64,000 nt of DNA, taken from contig OZ024890.1 in assembly GCA_964017195.1 (NCBI GenBank), forward strand, positions 16,849,201 through 16,913,200, written 5' to 3'. Below are positions 1 to 11,054 of this stretch, piece by piece. The DNA comes from Siderastrea radians. Its lineage: Eukaryota > Cnidaria > Anthozoa > Scleractinia > Rhizangiidae. The position numbers and the translations under genes are program-made. Under the pieces are notes generated by a model. The model was not told the DNA's origin, searched no databases, and saw nothing but the letters and a program-made list of their open reading frames with translations. Numbering within the stretch: the stretch's first letter is position 1; each line of letters begins with the position of its first letter.

Positions 1-709
1 TAACCCTTTACTAGAATTGTTAAGCTTTAATCAATGGTTTGTACAAGTGTTTGTCAACACAATGGACGTTACAGTAGCCTGTGTGCAGACGGTCCTATGG
101 ATTGGCTGATGACGTAATAGTCTAGCAATGGAAACATTTTTGGTTCCTCTGCTGAATCTGATTTGCAATCGTAAAAGCTCTGGCTGATCAGTATTATTTT
201 GCAAATGTATCAAGTTCTGTACAGTATCTTAATCAACATCTTCAGACGACAGTGCAATGCAACACTTTAGTTTTAACTGTATTTTTTTTGTTTGGCTCTT
301 CAGTAGAGACTAAAATATTTCAGTCAACCAAAGTAAAATTTTGCAAAGTACAGTGTGTGTACCTGTAAATGTGTCGAATGTCACAACCATTTTTAATCCC
401 TAGGCCGTCACTTGTCAAGCTGAAACGTCATAAGCCAGCTTAGAGTTTAGTTAATGTTTATAGGGTTGCTCCATGTTTAAAATCGATTTGGTACTAGAAA
501 GTTTTGTTAAGATATACATTGTATAATCATTATTGACTGTACGTTGTTGGTTTTGGTGGTATGGCAATTGTAGTGCATGTTTATATTTTGTACCCTGGCC
601 ATTTGAATTTCCATAGAATATGTATTAGAAATTGCACTACAGTTTGCAATAAAAATTATCATTGAGGCACATAAGAATTGCTTGGAACGTTTGTCAAACA
701 CTGTTAACC
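1..709. other. Intergenic, no gene seen
   Basis: AT-rich sequence with only short open frames, none with a recognisable domain, signal peptide or convincing splice sites. I see no repeat structure here apart from ordinary low-complexity runs. Confidence 0.6.
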
Positions 710-1215
710 AAAAGCCTGGAAAGCCCAGGGAAACCTGGGCTTCTAGGTTTTTGAATTCTTAGAACATTGGGCTTGAGGCTTTTCAAGTACTGTGATGTTT
801 TCCACCACACTAACCGGGCTTTTCAGGTGCATATGATATGTTCGAACCAGACTTTCTGGAAAACCCTGGTAAAACCAGACAAACAAGGTTTTTGAGGTTT
901 TGTTTTTGAACCAGACATACCAAGAAAGCCTGGTTAAACCAGGCTAACCAACCTTTTCAGGTAATTTTTTCGAACCAGACTCGCCATAAAAGCCTGGTTA
1001 AACCAGACTAACCTGACTTTTCAGGTTATAATTTTCGTCCCTAAACCGGCCTTACCAGGCTTCTGTGGTACAATACAACCAGGCTCACCCTAAAAGCCTG
1101 GTAAAACCAGCCTTACCAGACTTTTTACCAGACTTGTTTTCTTCACAAAAGCCTGGTAAGTCTGGTTGAACCAGACTTGACCAGGCTTACCAGACTTTTT
1201 ACCAGGCTCTTGGTG
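710..1215. repeat. Degenerate ACCAGG/CCTGGT repeat field, left part
   Basis: Many imperfect copies of a self-complementary motif of the type AGCCTGGTTAAACCAG are spread over about 500 bp, mixed on both strands, so local hairpins can form almost anywhere. The same motif family returns at 2830-3580, on the far side of the 1271-2763 segment. The open frames through it are a consequence of repetition, not evidence of a protein. Confidence 0.75.
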
Positions 1216-1270
1216 CAAGGGTCATGATACATGTATTGTGTAACTCCTAGTATTTGTGTTTAGTTCACAA

Positions 1271-2763
1271 GGGCCCGGCTCCATAAAGCAACTTAAGATT
1301 AAGTGCGAATTTTCTGCAACCATTTCCTTTGTTCTGGAGGACTTTTTGGCACAGTATCACGGATAACTCGGCCGAAGACAGATTAGTGAGTATAGAGTAG
1401 AGTACTTTAGGAAACACGAAGAGAACACGAAGAAATCCTCCAGAACAAAGGGAATTGTTGCAAAAAAAACCCTTTTAAAGGATCCTAGTCAGTCACGCCT
1501 TTGTTATTGTTTTGATCTGAAATTTGCGATCAAATTACTTGTCGAACGTGACAAAACGTCAACAGTTCAACTGGTAAAAAGATAAATTGTAGCCTGAAGC
1601 TGAAATTTCTTCGCTTGTTTTTGATTTTAGTGCCAGTAAAAGGGCTTTCGATTATTTTCAGCGCATTTTGGCGGCTGTCCGCAGAAACCTAGAACTTAAA
1701 GAATGTTTGTGTTCGTAAGCCGGCCAGCCTCTCAGTCCGCCGGCTATTCAAAAGCAAACTATATACAGCGAGCGCTCGCGGAATATGATTTACAAGCGAA
1801 TCTAGAATCATAAAGGTTTGGAATCTTGTTTAATTGGGTATTCTTAACACAAAGGCGAATGCATCGAGGGCAAAAATGTTTCCAAAACTCACTCGATCAC
1901 ACCGCTGTGAACCGAACTGCATTTAGTTTTAATTAGCGCTAGATAAAGCGAGAACATTTCACATTCCTTTCAAATAGAAGAAACTCTTTTATTAATAGCT
2001 TTTTTTTTGTTATCACCGCACAGGATGGATATTCATTTCAATTTTCAAAATACATGAATTGCCATGAAAACAAAATGTTCTGCAGCTAGCTAAGGTGCCG
2101 ACTGCGGCTAACAGATCTGATTTACCAAGTTTCTGTTTGCAAACCATTCTTTCTCCTCCTTTTCTGCAATTCCAGGGGTTAGTTTATGGAAAAAATGGAA
2201 GTGTTGTTCTTGGGCATCGAAGGCTTTGAAGTTTTCGCTTTAGCGTCGCTACTGGCACTGCAGAGCGAGTCCCGTCGTCACATTTAAAGACCAAAATATT
2301 TCAGCTCGTGAAGAACGCGCACCGCAATGAAGTAAAATGTCGGCGAATAAGCTTGACCAGCATTTCAATCTATTGGATATCTTTTGCTTGACTAGTGCAA
2401 TAACCAAGAAGGTCCTTGAGTAATGATTTCTTTCATAAGCTTGACTGTTTTGGTACTGCCACGCGAAGGAGAGCATAAACCGCTTAGAGTCCTGCGGTTG
2501 TCTTGCACATTTCACGAGAAAAACAGCAAACAACACCAAAATAACCGGCCAGATGTCACCGCTATTATTTTTTTTAAGGCCAAGAAAGTAAATGAAGGCC
2601 CAAACTGGCCGCATTGGCGCGGATGTAGCCGGATTTCAATTCATTGTGAAAAAATCCTGATTTTAGATGGCATAGAAAATGGCGGATTTCTCACTCGATG
2701 CGCGCAAAGCACTGTGGGTGACTAGGATCCTTCAATCTCAAGTTGCTTGATGCAACTGGGCCC
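1271..2763. mobile_element. Candidate non-autonomous element bounded by inverted repeats
   Basis: The left edge (about 1271-1303, starting GGGCCCGGCTCCATAAAGCA) resembles the reverse complement of the right edge (2730-2763). Both arms carry GGGCCC followed by a CAACTTAAGATTAAG-like stretch, at roughly 75-80% identity by eye. A second inverted pair lies inside: 1323-1342 against 1434-1454, around CCTTTGTTCTGGAGG. There is no transposase-like frame. The ACCAGG repeat fields lie on both sides, as if the segment had landed in them. I could not define a clean target-site duplication, so this is a structural guess. Confidence 0.35.
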
Positions 2764-2829
2764 AGGACTAGATCCATGTTATCCATAGTTAAGGATACTG
2801 TGCTTTTTAGTCTTTTTGAACATTGGCTA

Positions 2830-3235
2830 CAAGCCTCAGTTTACTGGTTTCCAATGCTTTCTTGGAATTCCCAGCATCACCAGGCTTCTTAGAAAAACCA
2901 AGGTTACCGGGGTTGACCCAGATGTTATAGTCAAAAATAATGTACCTGGGTAACCCTGGTTATTCAGACAACCACGGTTACCGGGCTTACCAGGGAAACC
3001 GGGGTTAACCAGGCTTTTTTGCACATAGGGTCCAAGTCTGGTAAGCCTGGTTTTCAGGAAAATGTGCTAACCAGGTTCACCAGGGTTACCCTGGTCAACC
3101 CAGACCTTAAGAGCCTGGTTAAACCCGGGTAACACTGGTAATTTAGAAAACCAGGGTCACCAAACTTACCAGGGTAACCAGGGTAACCTAGGTTAGCCCA
3201 GACTTCTCAGAGTCTGGTTAAACCCTGGTTACCCT
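2830..3235. repeat. Degenerate ACCAGG/CCTGGT repeat field, right part
   Basis: Same motif family as 710-1215: imperfect alternating ACCAGG and CCTGGT with GGTAACC spacers. It passes directly into the two precise 165-bp units that follow. Confidence 0.75.
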
Positions 3236-3565
3236 GGTATGTCTGGTAACCCTGATTTTCTAAATAACCAGGGTAACCAGGGTTACCAGACTTTTTTGCA
3301 CATAGGGTTTGAGTCTGGTAAGCCTGGTTTAAGAACCAGGGTACCCTGGTTTTTTAACCAGGCTTGGACCAGGGTAAAACCCTGGTTTTACCAGGCTCTT
3401 GGTATGTCTGGTAACCCTGATTTTCTAAATAACCAGGGTAACCAGGGTTACCAAACTTTTTTGCACATAGGGTTTGAGTCTGGTAAGCCTGGTTTAAGAA
3501 CCAGGGTACCCTGGTTTTTTAACCAGGCTTGGACCAGGGTAAAACCCTGGTTTTACCAGGCTCTT
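3236..3565. repeat. Two tandem 165-bp units made of ACCAGG motifs
   Basis: The 165 bp from 3236 (beginning GGTATGTCTGGTAACCCTGA) recur at 3401-3565 with almost no differences. Each contains its own palindromic CCTGGT/ACCAGG pairs. High identity against a degenerate background indicates a recent local duplication. Confidence 0.85.
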
Positions 3566-3577
3566 GATGCAAGGGCT

Positions 3578-4550
3578 TAACCACTTCCACAATGTCATTT
3601 TACTTTCATGAAATTTTCCCTTTTCCCTTAATACAAAAGAATCAAGTACGCAGTCATTTTTTGTCACTGCTGCAGCGCAATGAAAATAGCGTTCGTGCAA
3701 CGTTTCCGTTGTGCTCACTGCAGTCATTTTTATCCGCTAAAGCAGCACTGTGTGAACGTAATCTGTTTCATACGGGTATAGTAGCCTTAGTATTGCGATT
3801 TCATCCAGAACATCTCTAAAAACCACTTTAGGAATTTATGACAAAGTATTTACAATCAATTAAGTAATGAAGGAACAGCGTTATACCGTCGTAGCCCCGC
3901 ACGCCCACAAGGAACGATCGACTTATGCAGTGACGTAGGAAATAATAGCAGCGTAGCGTGGTAGTGCCGTACCCCCACACAGTAACAGCGACAAGTTATA
4001 GCAGCGTACCGTTGTAGCCCCGTAGCCCCGCACGGTACAGAGCGACTGCATCGACAAATATTGAACGACACGTCCTATGATTCTCCATCATAGCAAAGTA
4101 GGCGAACATTACATTCTTCTTTTATCTCATAGTTTTTTCTGATTAGCATCGTACCGTATCGTGCGAGCAAGAGAGCAGAATCCGGCGATTAATTATACTT
4201 GTTTTTATTATTTATTTTCCCCTGTTAAAGTTACGAAAGGCACAAGATTTCACGGCACGTTGAGCGTTTTTGTAACGTAATAGTTTTGATTTATACAATG
4301 ACCAGTTTCCTCTTCTATACCCCAGTACATCTCCGTACACTGATCATGTTTAATTTGTAGCGTAATAGTTTCAATGTGCACACGTTATCCAAACGCTACT
4401 ATACGTTGGCCAGGTGTTAGTGTTACCTACCCCGCGTTTTCTCAGAAGTTTCATTCAATTTATAGCGAACGCTTTTATTATAAGTTATGTTACCATGGCA
4501 ACTGAGTGACGAAAAGTTGTAGAAATCACTGCATGCTTGGGTGATAGGAC
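3578..4550 (-). repeat. Unit R, long form, inverted orientation
   Basis: From about 3790 to 4550 this matches 25165-25925 in the same orientation and, in part, the reverse complement of the short copy at 17930-18610. It carries the internal block (about 3950-4390, rich in GTAGCCCCG motifs) missing from the short form. A 58-bp segment starting CAATGTCATTTTACTTTCAT occurs in direct orientation at 3588, 4551 and 17938, marking one border. No convincing protein is encoded. It is probably a non-autonomous repeat or an untranslated part of a larger element. Confidence 0.6.
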
Positions 4551-4908
4551 AATGTCATTTTACTTTCATGAAATTTTCCCTTTTCCCTTAATACAAAAGA
4601 ATCAAGTGGTGCAGTAAGGCCTTGTGACATATTTACATTGGGAGAACTAAAACGACGTTTGAAACTGTGATAGGTCATTTCAAGCAAATGTGTCGCAAAA
4701 TCGGATGTACTTCAAAGGTACGCTGCTACTCTTGCCTTATACATACTTATCACCCAAGCATGCAGTGATTTCTGTAACTTTTCCCCGCTCAGTTACCACA
4801 GTAACATAACTTATAATAAAAGTGTTCGCTATAAATTGAGTGAAACTTCTGAGATAACGCGGGGAAGGTAACACTAACACCTTGTCAACGTATACTAATG
4901 TCAACGTA
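4551..4908 (+). repeat. Unit R, short form, left half (split by the DIRS element)
   Basis: Nearly identical to 17938-18300 up to the point where the DIRS element begins. The remaining half of the same unit resumes at 11147. The uninterrupted paralogue at 18301-18307 shows the joined sequence, so this is the left flank of a precise insertion. Confidence 0.85.
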
Positions 4909-5047
4909 TACTATTCTCAGTACCGAAAATAAAACAGGAATATTTCCATAACAATAGATATCCCACAATTCTTAGCGTTGTATATATTACCACCTTTCTT
5001 TGTATTGTGTGCATTTGTCTAACAACATCTCAGAGTGAAGACAGCGA
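4909..5047 (+). repeat. DIRS split direct repeat A1
   Basis: 139 bp that reappear, apparently without change, at 10853-10991. It starts at the TACTATT core and ends in GAAGACAGCGA, shortly before the candidate gag start. Confidence 0.9.
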
Positions 5048-5073
5048 ATTTTTGGCTCTGTTGTGCACGCGTC

Positions 5074-5277
5074 ATGGCCGAACCTCAACCGCCTGCCCAA
5101 CGCCCCTTAAATGTACGTCCCCAGGACGCTTTAAACGAAGTCCGAAGAGAAATGCCTTTGCAGAATGCCCCCGCTGTAGTTCCAGTTGACAATCCTCCGC
5201 GTGCTGACGTCCCAGCCGCTAATAATGCTCCACCCGTAGAGAATCCTGGCGCTGCACATGTTGCTCCACCGCTCGAG
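5074..5277 (+). CDS. DIRS gag-like protein, candidate first exon
   Basis: An ATG at 5074 opens a 68-codon frame rich in Pro, Ala and Asn, a composition often seen at the N-terminus of retroelement Gag proteins. It ends in phase 0 at CTCGAG followed by GTACAT, a usable splice donor. The next Gag-like stretch starts at 6600, directly after a pyrimidine-rich tract ending in TTAG, also in phase 0. I infer that the two are joined by removing a 1.3-kb intron that contains the 51-bp minisatellite. The alternative is that 5074-5391 is an independent short frame and the intervening DNA is an insertion. No domain is recognisable in this exon alone. Confidence 0.45.
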
Positions 5278-5383
5278 GTACATAATTGCCCTGTTTTCTT
5301 GTTTTGTTGTTTAGTCATTGGTTCTGGTTTTGCATTCCGTGGTTTTCATGTGCGCCCAGGTAGGCTTGATGCTTTTGGGACAC

Positions 5384-5835
5384 GTGCGTGAGTGGTTCGG
5401 CCACCGCACCAGAGTTTTTGAAATGGAAGAATATGTGCGTGAGTGGTACGGCCACCGCACCAGAGTTTTGAAAATGGAAGAATATGTGCGTGAGTGGTTC
5501 GGCCACCGCACAAGAGTTTTGAAAATGGAAGAATATGTGCGTGAGTGGTACGGCCACCGCACAAGAGTTTGAAAATGGAAGAATATGTGCGTGAGTGATA
5601 CGGCCACCGTACCAGAGTTTGAAAATGGAAGAATATGTGCGTGAGTGGTACGGCCACCGCACCAGAGTTTGAAAATGGAAGAATATGTGCGTGAGTGGTA
5701 CGGCCACCGCACCAGAGCTTGAAAATGGAAGAATATGTGCGTGCGTGGTACGGCCACCGCACCAGAGTTTTCAAAATGGAAGAATATGTGCGTGAGTGGC
5801 ACGGCCACCTCACAAGGGTTTTTGTAACTCTCACG
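5384..5835. repeat. 50-51 bp minisatellite inside the DIRS element
   Basis: About nine tandem copies of a unit containing GTGCGTGAGTGGTACGGCC and ACCGCACCAGAG. Spacing is 51 bp for the first copies and 50 bp for the later ones. Long frames on the minus strand arise because 51 is a multiple of three; they are not proteins. The array lies in the inferred gag intron and has no sequence relation to the 51-bp arrays at 17-25 kb. Confidence 0.9.
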
Positions 5836-5839
5836 ATAT

Positions 5840-6599
5840 GTCCGTGAGTAAAGTTTTTCGCTAGGTTCTTTCAAAATGTCTGATATGTGCATTAGTCGGT
5901 ATTGTTTACCGCTACTAAATGTTGTTACTGCCGAGTTATATGCTTGCTAATGGGTTACACAGCGTCCTCATGTAATTTTAATTTCACCTGCCATTTGTTG
6001 CTCGCCAACTTGTCTGTTTTGTGCGATCGCTGTGTTAGTTTGCTGTATTTATACTAGATGGGCTTTAGTTTTGGGTTGAGCTCGGTTCGGCGCTGTTCGA
6101 TAGCGTCGCTGCGGTACAATTCTACTGTGATTTGGCTTACGACGCGGCTGTGACACTACTTTCGATAGAATCTGGTTATACGTGATAGTTACTAATTTTT
6201 CGACTATGGCGCTTTTCTATTACCGCTCAAATTTTCAGGAATTTAACTCTCTTGTTTTTGGATTCCAATTACAGAGTTTCTTTAGGCGTTAGAAAACTTG
6301 TCGGAAAGTTCTTTCTTTGTTTTCTGGTTGTGATTTTTGTCATTTGCATGCTAATTTAATGTTTTCTCGCCTCAACGTTTAGTTTCGCGGCGTTTAATTA
6401 AGGGTTGTTATGGCTTTGTTTTGTGAGTGAACGTTTTTTCTTTTTCACCCCAGCGGTGTTTTCTTAACTTCTTGCACCTCGAATTAGTAGCGTTTTGCGT
6501 ACTTCAACAGCTTGGGGCTGTGCTAAGTATATTTTTGTGCACCTTTAACTGGTGTTTATCTATGGTGACCAGGCGTTTTTGCTTCCTTTAAAGGGTTAG
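5840..6599 (+). other. Remainder of inferred DIRS gag intron
   Basis: About 760 bp of T-rich sequence without a supported coding frame. It ends in a pyrimidine-rich stretch and an AG at 6598-6599, the proposed acceptor. Confidence 0.4.
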
Positions 6600-7034
6600 G
6601 CTAATTTGAGCGTTCAAGCGCTTGAGGAAAGGCTTAAGAAATTGGAAGGCAAAAGTGAGACCGATTCCGTGGGTTTGGCCTTACAGGCTCTGCACAGGAC
6701 TCTTGATAAGACGCATTTTGACCCAGAGGATGCTGTATTGGATCTGGAGTCCTTGGTAAAGGACCAATAAGCTCCTGAAGCATGTTACCCCGGAGGGTAA
6801 GCCAGCGGCTTCTCCAAGTTGGAGGCGTTATAGCAATCAGTTCAGCTATCAAGGGGGTTCCCGTGACAACCGTCACCGTAATTAAGTTTCCCAGCAGGCC
6901 GTTCGGTTACGTTTGCCAGTCGACGTATGCGTTTTCCCCCGTGTTATTTTTGCGGGTCAACTCAACATTTCATTAAAGATTGCACTGAATTTCAGGAAAG
7001 GAAGTCTGCTAGGGCGCGTAACAAGACAGCGTAA
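6600..7034 (+). pseudogene. DIRS gag-like region with CCHC zinc knuckle, frameshifted
   Basis: From 6600 the frame reads as a charged, probably coiled segment (VQALEERLKKLEGKSE) and stops at 6768-6770. Coding character continues in the next frame to about 6885. A third frame then gives a CX2CX4HX4C zinc knuckle (CYFCGSTQHFIKDC) at 6942-6983, followed by a basic tail and a stop at 7032. Zinc knuckles bind nucleic acid in Gag proteins. Two frame changes within 250 bp indicate decay, unless further splicing is involved. A consensus donor (GTAAGT) overlaps the end of the frame at 7031. Confidence 0.6.
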
Positions 7035-7479
7035 GTGTTGCGCGCAATGTTTTCGCGCTGCAGCAAAGCTGTTGTATTTTTTGTGCTTTTCGGATGAATA
7101 AAGCTATTTTTGTGTTATTATTGTTTTGTTTTCTACCTCTCTTTCGGTTTCTCGTTTTTCTTTGGTACCAGTTTAGGTTGAATGTGGCTTGAAACAGGGG
7201 TAAAACTCTCCTCCCGGTTTATCTGAGTCAGGCTGTCATTCCTCCTTTTCTGGTGGCCATAGTATCCGTGGTTTTTTCTTTTCTTTCTTTACCTTTCGGT
7301 GGGTTTCATTTCCCTCCTTTTTTATGTTTTCTTTTGTAGAGGAAGCGAGGGGTGCTTCCTCCTAGTTCCCCATGCATTTTTGATCCGACGCCATGCGTTC
7401 AAGTTTCGCACACAAGGTTCTCCCGCTGGGTAACCATGGATATGTGGCCACTTGATGGAGGAATGACAGCTCCCCGTTT
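7035..7479 (+). other. DIRS spacer between gag and pol
   Basis: Pyrimidine-rich, about 450 bp, with no long plus-strand frame. A tract ending in TTCAG at 7494-7498 just before the conserved RT region could be a splice acceptor for pol. Confidence 0.35.
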
Positions 7480-8824
7480 TTGACCGCGTTTTCGTTCAGG
7501 ATATATGCGCTGGAAAGTTTCTTCCCGATATTGAAATTCCCTTTTCGTGATCCGGACGTGTTCATCGCTGGCCAGCTTCATCAGCCTCCCGAGATCTGGG
7601 AGCAAGTCGCCGCCTCTGGCTCGTATGACAGAGCCGATGAGGTTTTGGATTGGTTAAAGCATAAAGTTTTCCTCGCGAAATTTTTTAAACCTTTCAAGGG
7701 GAATTTTAAAGGCGTTGCTTATGACTCGGATATTCCCCCAGCCGTGGAATTTGGAAACAATAAGTCCTGTGATGGTTTTCATGACTTTATTGACAAAACT
7801 ATACTCGAAAGAGTTTGTAACGGCGCAATTTCTGTTTGGGGGCGGGTTGTTACAGTAAAACCTCCACAATTAGTTCTTCCTTTGACCGTTGAACCGACAA
7901 AGCCCCGTCTCTGTCACGACAACCGTTTCCTCAACCTGTGGATTATGGATCGTCCTTTTAAGTTGGACAACTTGTCACATTTGCCCAGATATCTGGAGAA
8001 AGGCTCTTTCCAGACCACCTTAGATGACAAATCCGGCTATGACCACATTCTCCTTGATGAGCCTAGCCGCACCTTCTTCGGGCTTCAATGGAAAGTATGG
8101 TATTTTTGTTTCTAATACCATTCCTTTTGGATGGAAGATTTCAGCTTATATCTACCATTCCACTGGTTTGTTAGTTTCGCATTATGTGCACTCAATCGGT
8201 GTGCCTTGTTCCTTATACATTGACTATAGACATAACGGCGAGTTGCAGGTTAGCAATTTTCACGCCGTGAAACAGCCGTTGCTCACCCCCCCCCCCCCCC
8301 CCTCGGCTTCTGAATTTCGTCTCAACGCTGCAAAAGCTGCTGTATTCCTTGCTGTTTATACCCTAACATGTTTGGGTTATACTCTTGGTCTTAAAAAGTG
8401 TGTTTTTCATCCGCAAAAGCTCAAATATCTCGGTTTTACCTCTGACTCAGATCTACAGGCCTTTTATTTACCTGTTGACAAGCAGAAGAAATTTCTTGAG
8501 TTGGTTAACTCGATCCTTCCAGGTAACACTGTCTCTGTCCACACCCTTCAACGTCTCGCAGGAAAATGTATCTCGTTTCGTCTTGCGGTACAGGATTCAC
8601 GCCTCTTTACAAATGAAATCAACCTTGCTATTGGTAGGGGTTTAAAAACTTCCAAACTCATTCATATCACCCCACCGTTGAGAGCTGAGATTCAGCACTG
8701 GGCTGATCCGTCGGTTGTTGCCAGGGTTCGAAACTGGCGTAGTGAACGACACCATCAGTTTGTTATTTACTCTGATGCATCCTTGTTCGCGTGGGGAGGT
8801 CTTTTCCAAGGAGAGCCGCGTTAG
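7480..8824 (+). pseudogene. DIRS reverse transcriptase and start of RNase H, frameshifted
   Basis: The first frame (7480-8115) covers the N-terminal pol region and RT fingers, with motifs typical of DIRS RTs: PEIWEQVAASGSYDRADEVL, LVLPLTVEPTKPRLCHDNRF and the motif-A-like DDKSGYDH. A frameshift near 8100 moves coding to the frame ending at 8824, which continues with FGWKISAYIYHSTG and SLYIDYRHNG. In this family the active site normally reads YIDD; here the second Asp is Tyr (GAC TAT), which should abolish polymerisation. A run of 17 C at 8286-8302 encodes an unusual proline stretch. The frame ends within the first RNase H motif (YSDAS). Confidence 0.85.
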
Positions 8825-8826
8825 CA

Positions 8827-9567
8827 TTTCCGATTATTGGCCGGCGTCTCTCGTTGATTTGGATATCAATGTTAAGGAAACTAAGGCCCTTTCTAATACT
8901 CTTTTTTCCTTTGGAGATACGCTTCGAGACGCGCGAGTGGATGCGTATGTCGACAACCAAGCCCTCGTTCGAGCATGGCAGTCCCAGGCAGCCCGGTCTA
9001 GTTCTTTCTCTGACGCGTTAAAGGAGTTATCTAACACGGTTTTGAGCCTTAATTTGCACCTGTCGGTTTTTTTTTTTTCATATCCCTTCTCGAGAGAACC
9101 CTGCTGACCACCCTTCTCGACGTTTCTCTCCGGCTGATAGCAACTTGGCTCGACACCTATGGCTTCGCCTTCAGAGTCATCCGTGTTTTGGTGGCTCAGA
9201 CGGCCACTCTGTGGACCTCATGGCCCTTGAATCTAATGCCCAGTCTGACGGTGGTGGGGTTATTCTTCCCCATTTTACTCCGTACCCGACTCCTCTCTCG
9301 TCAGGGGTAGATTTCTTTGGTCAGGATTTTAGCCAGTCGGTTTCCAAACCTCTCCTTCGCAGTCCCTACATTTTCCCGCCTATTTTGTTGATTGTTCCAG
9401 TTCTGAGACACCTGCGTACCACGCAGTTACCTTGCACTGTTGTGGTTCCTGATGTTCATCCTAGGCGCTATTGGTGGCCTATCCTTTCCCAGTCGGCTCG
9501 TTTTTCGCTCAAACTCTCTTGTAAGGGTGAGCTGGGAGCAATTTTAATGCCTTTTAAGCATGGTTAG
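8827..9567 (+). pseudogene. DIRS RNase H and C-terminal pol, frameshifted
   Basis: After the break at about 8824 the RNase H domain continues at about 8826-9105, with the KETKALSNTL and YVDNQALVRAW motifs carrying the acidic catalytic positions. Another frame (9145-9567) continues with segments usual for the C-terminal part of DIRS pol (HSVDLMALESNAQSD, RRYWWPIL). At least two frameshifts separate the pieces, so the protein is not made intact. Order and spacing match the family. Confidence 0.8.
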
Positions 9568-9713
9568 ACATGTTTAAATTACCTTGGGATCTCTGGGCCT
9601 TCAGAGTATGACTATAGTTTGGATTTCTCCGTCTTTGTCCACGCAGAAGGCTTGGTATCTAATTTTTTCTGTTTGTTCGGATAAGCACGATAACTTATCT
9701 AGAGACTTTTATT

Positions 9714-10697
9714 TTGGAACAGTTTCTCGTTTGGAAAGACCGTAAGGGGAAGACTACGGTACACAAATCCGCTTGCCAATTTTTCGGGCGAAAAGGGTCG
9801 TTCTCGTGTCTTTGCCCCACGCGCCTCGCCTACGGGACGGTGGACTCTCTGATAGGGAAGCTACGGGCTTTGTTTAACGAGTCAGGAAGGAGAGGAGAGT
9901 GGGACCCCAGGCTTCTCATCGGTAACCCAGCCACCGATATTTCTTTGAAGCAATACTTAAAGGCTGTTACGGCGGAGCAACTTCAAGCCCAAATTACCCC
10001 TACCCACGCTACTCCCGTCTTCGTTCATGATCTCGTGCGTCTAAGCCACTTTTTGGATGAAAAGCTTTTGTCTGATAAACTTTCCTCAATCGAGATGTTT
10101 GTTCTCATGAGAGACCAAGCCTCTTTTAAAACTCTGTTTTTCAGTGGGGATAGAGCAGGTGATCTGGGGCAGGTGAAGACTCCGGGAAATCCTCCGTTCC
10201 CCCACATTTGGGGAAAACCCTCCGTGATGGCTCATCCAACCTTTTTGGCATACGCCGTAGTAAGTATCCAGACATTTGATCTCTATGTGGCCTTCGCGAA
10301 GCGATTTGGAATCGACCTTCCGGGCGGTTTTCTGTTCCGTCCTACGTCTTCAGATGGCACCGTTATTGACAAACCTTTTTCCTCCTCGGCTGCGGATGCC
10401 CGTCTCAAGCATTACTTGCGCGAGGGCGAGATTGGCAGAGCTGTATCACTCCACAGTTTCAGATCTGGCTGTGCTATAACCCTTGCTCTCTCAGGCACAG
10501 ATCTTCAAGATATAATGGGCCATGTTAGTTGGCACAATCGTTCTACCGCAGCGTGTTACATGCAACTTTCAAAAGTCATGTCCGCTGGTTCCCCTTCTTC
10601 TGTCCTTACTGGGCAGACAGTAAACATTGAGGATCCAGGGATTTTCTATGACCAGTGCAATAACCTCAGGCGTTTCACTCCAGCCTTTCCACGTTAA
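9714..10697 (+). CDS. DIRS tyrosine recombinase, near full length
   Basis: An open frame of 327 codons encodes the integrase of the DIRS element. All expected catalytic positions are visible: the first Arg in SGDRAGDLGQVK, the HxxR box in LHSFRSGCA, the second His in IMGHVSWHN and the nucleophile Tyr in AACYMQL. The enzyme recombines a circular DNA intermediate with a short target core, fitting the TACTATT heptamer at the element ends. There is no ATG at the 5' end of this frame (the conserved region opens from a TTG at 9714), so translation probably depends on upstream pol or splicing. It is the only intact pol domain here. Confidence 0.85.
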   Translation: MEQFLVWKDRKGKTTVHKSACQFFGRKGSFSCLCPTRLAYGTVDSLIGKLRALFNESGRRGEWDPRLLIGNPATDISLKQYLKAVTAEQLQAQITPTHATPVFVHDLVRLSHFLDEKLLSDKLSSIEMFVLMRDQASFKTLFFSGDRAGDLGQVKTPGNPPFPHIWGKPSVMAHPTFLAYAVVSIQTFDLYVAFAKRFGIDLPGGFLFRPTSSDGTVIDKPFSSSAADARLKHYLREGEIGRAVSLHSFRSGCAITLALSGTDLQDIMGHVSWHNRSTAACYMQLSKVMSAGSPSSVLTGQTVNIEDPGIFYDQCNNLRRFTPAFPR

Positions 10698-10790
10698 TCT
10701 TTTCTTTGGAGAATGGGAGAATAGTCTGCTCTTAGGCCGGCTTTCTTTGGAGATACGACTGTTTAGCGGTCGAGCTGGTGGATTTGGGGA

Positions 10791-10859
10791 CCATTTTCAC
10801 CCTTCCATATCTCATTGTATATTCATGTGTATTGTAGGTAGTGAGAATATGTTACTATT
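10791..10859 (+). repeat. DIRS split direct repeat B1
   Basis: 69 bp starting CCATTTTCACCCTTCCATAT, matching 11078-11146 with one visible difference (C/T). It overlaps A2 through the TACTATT heptamer at 10853-10859. Confidence 0.9.
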
Positions 10860-10991
10860 CTCAGTACCGAAAATAAAACAGGAATATTTCCATAACAATA
10901 GATATCCCACAATTCTTAGCGTTGTATATATTACCACCTTTCTTTGTATTGTGTGCATTTGTCTAACAACATCTCAGAGTGAAGACAGCGA
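10853..10991 (+). repeat. DIRS split direct repeat A2
   Basis: 139-bp copy of A1 (4909-5047). Its abutment with B1 reconstructs the junction expected in the circular replication intermediate. Confidence 0.9.
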
Positions 10992-11054
10992 CCCACCCTC
11001 CCCAGCCCGCAGCCATGACGCGTTGCACTACCTTCAATGCATGTGAGTATACCG

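Noticed and set aside
3239..3580. 113-codon plus-strand frame across 3239-3580
   Set aside because: Covers two copies of the 165-bp unit (55 codons); the duplicated peptide follows from the duplication.
5311..5892. Minus-strand frames up to 193 codons across 5311-5892
   Set aside because: They read through a 50-51-bp minisatellite; three overlapping frames give unrelated repetitive peptides, so openness follows from the repeat period.
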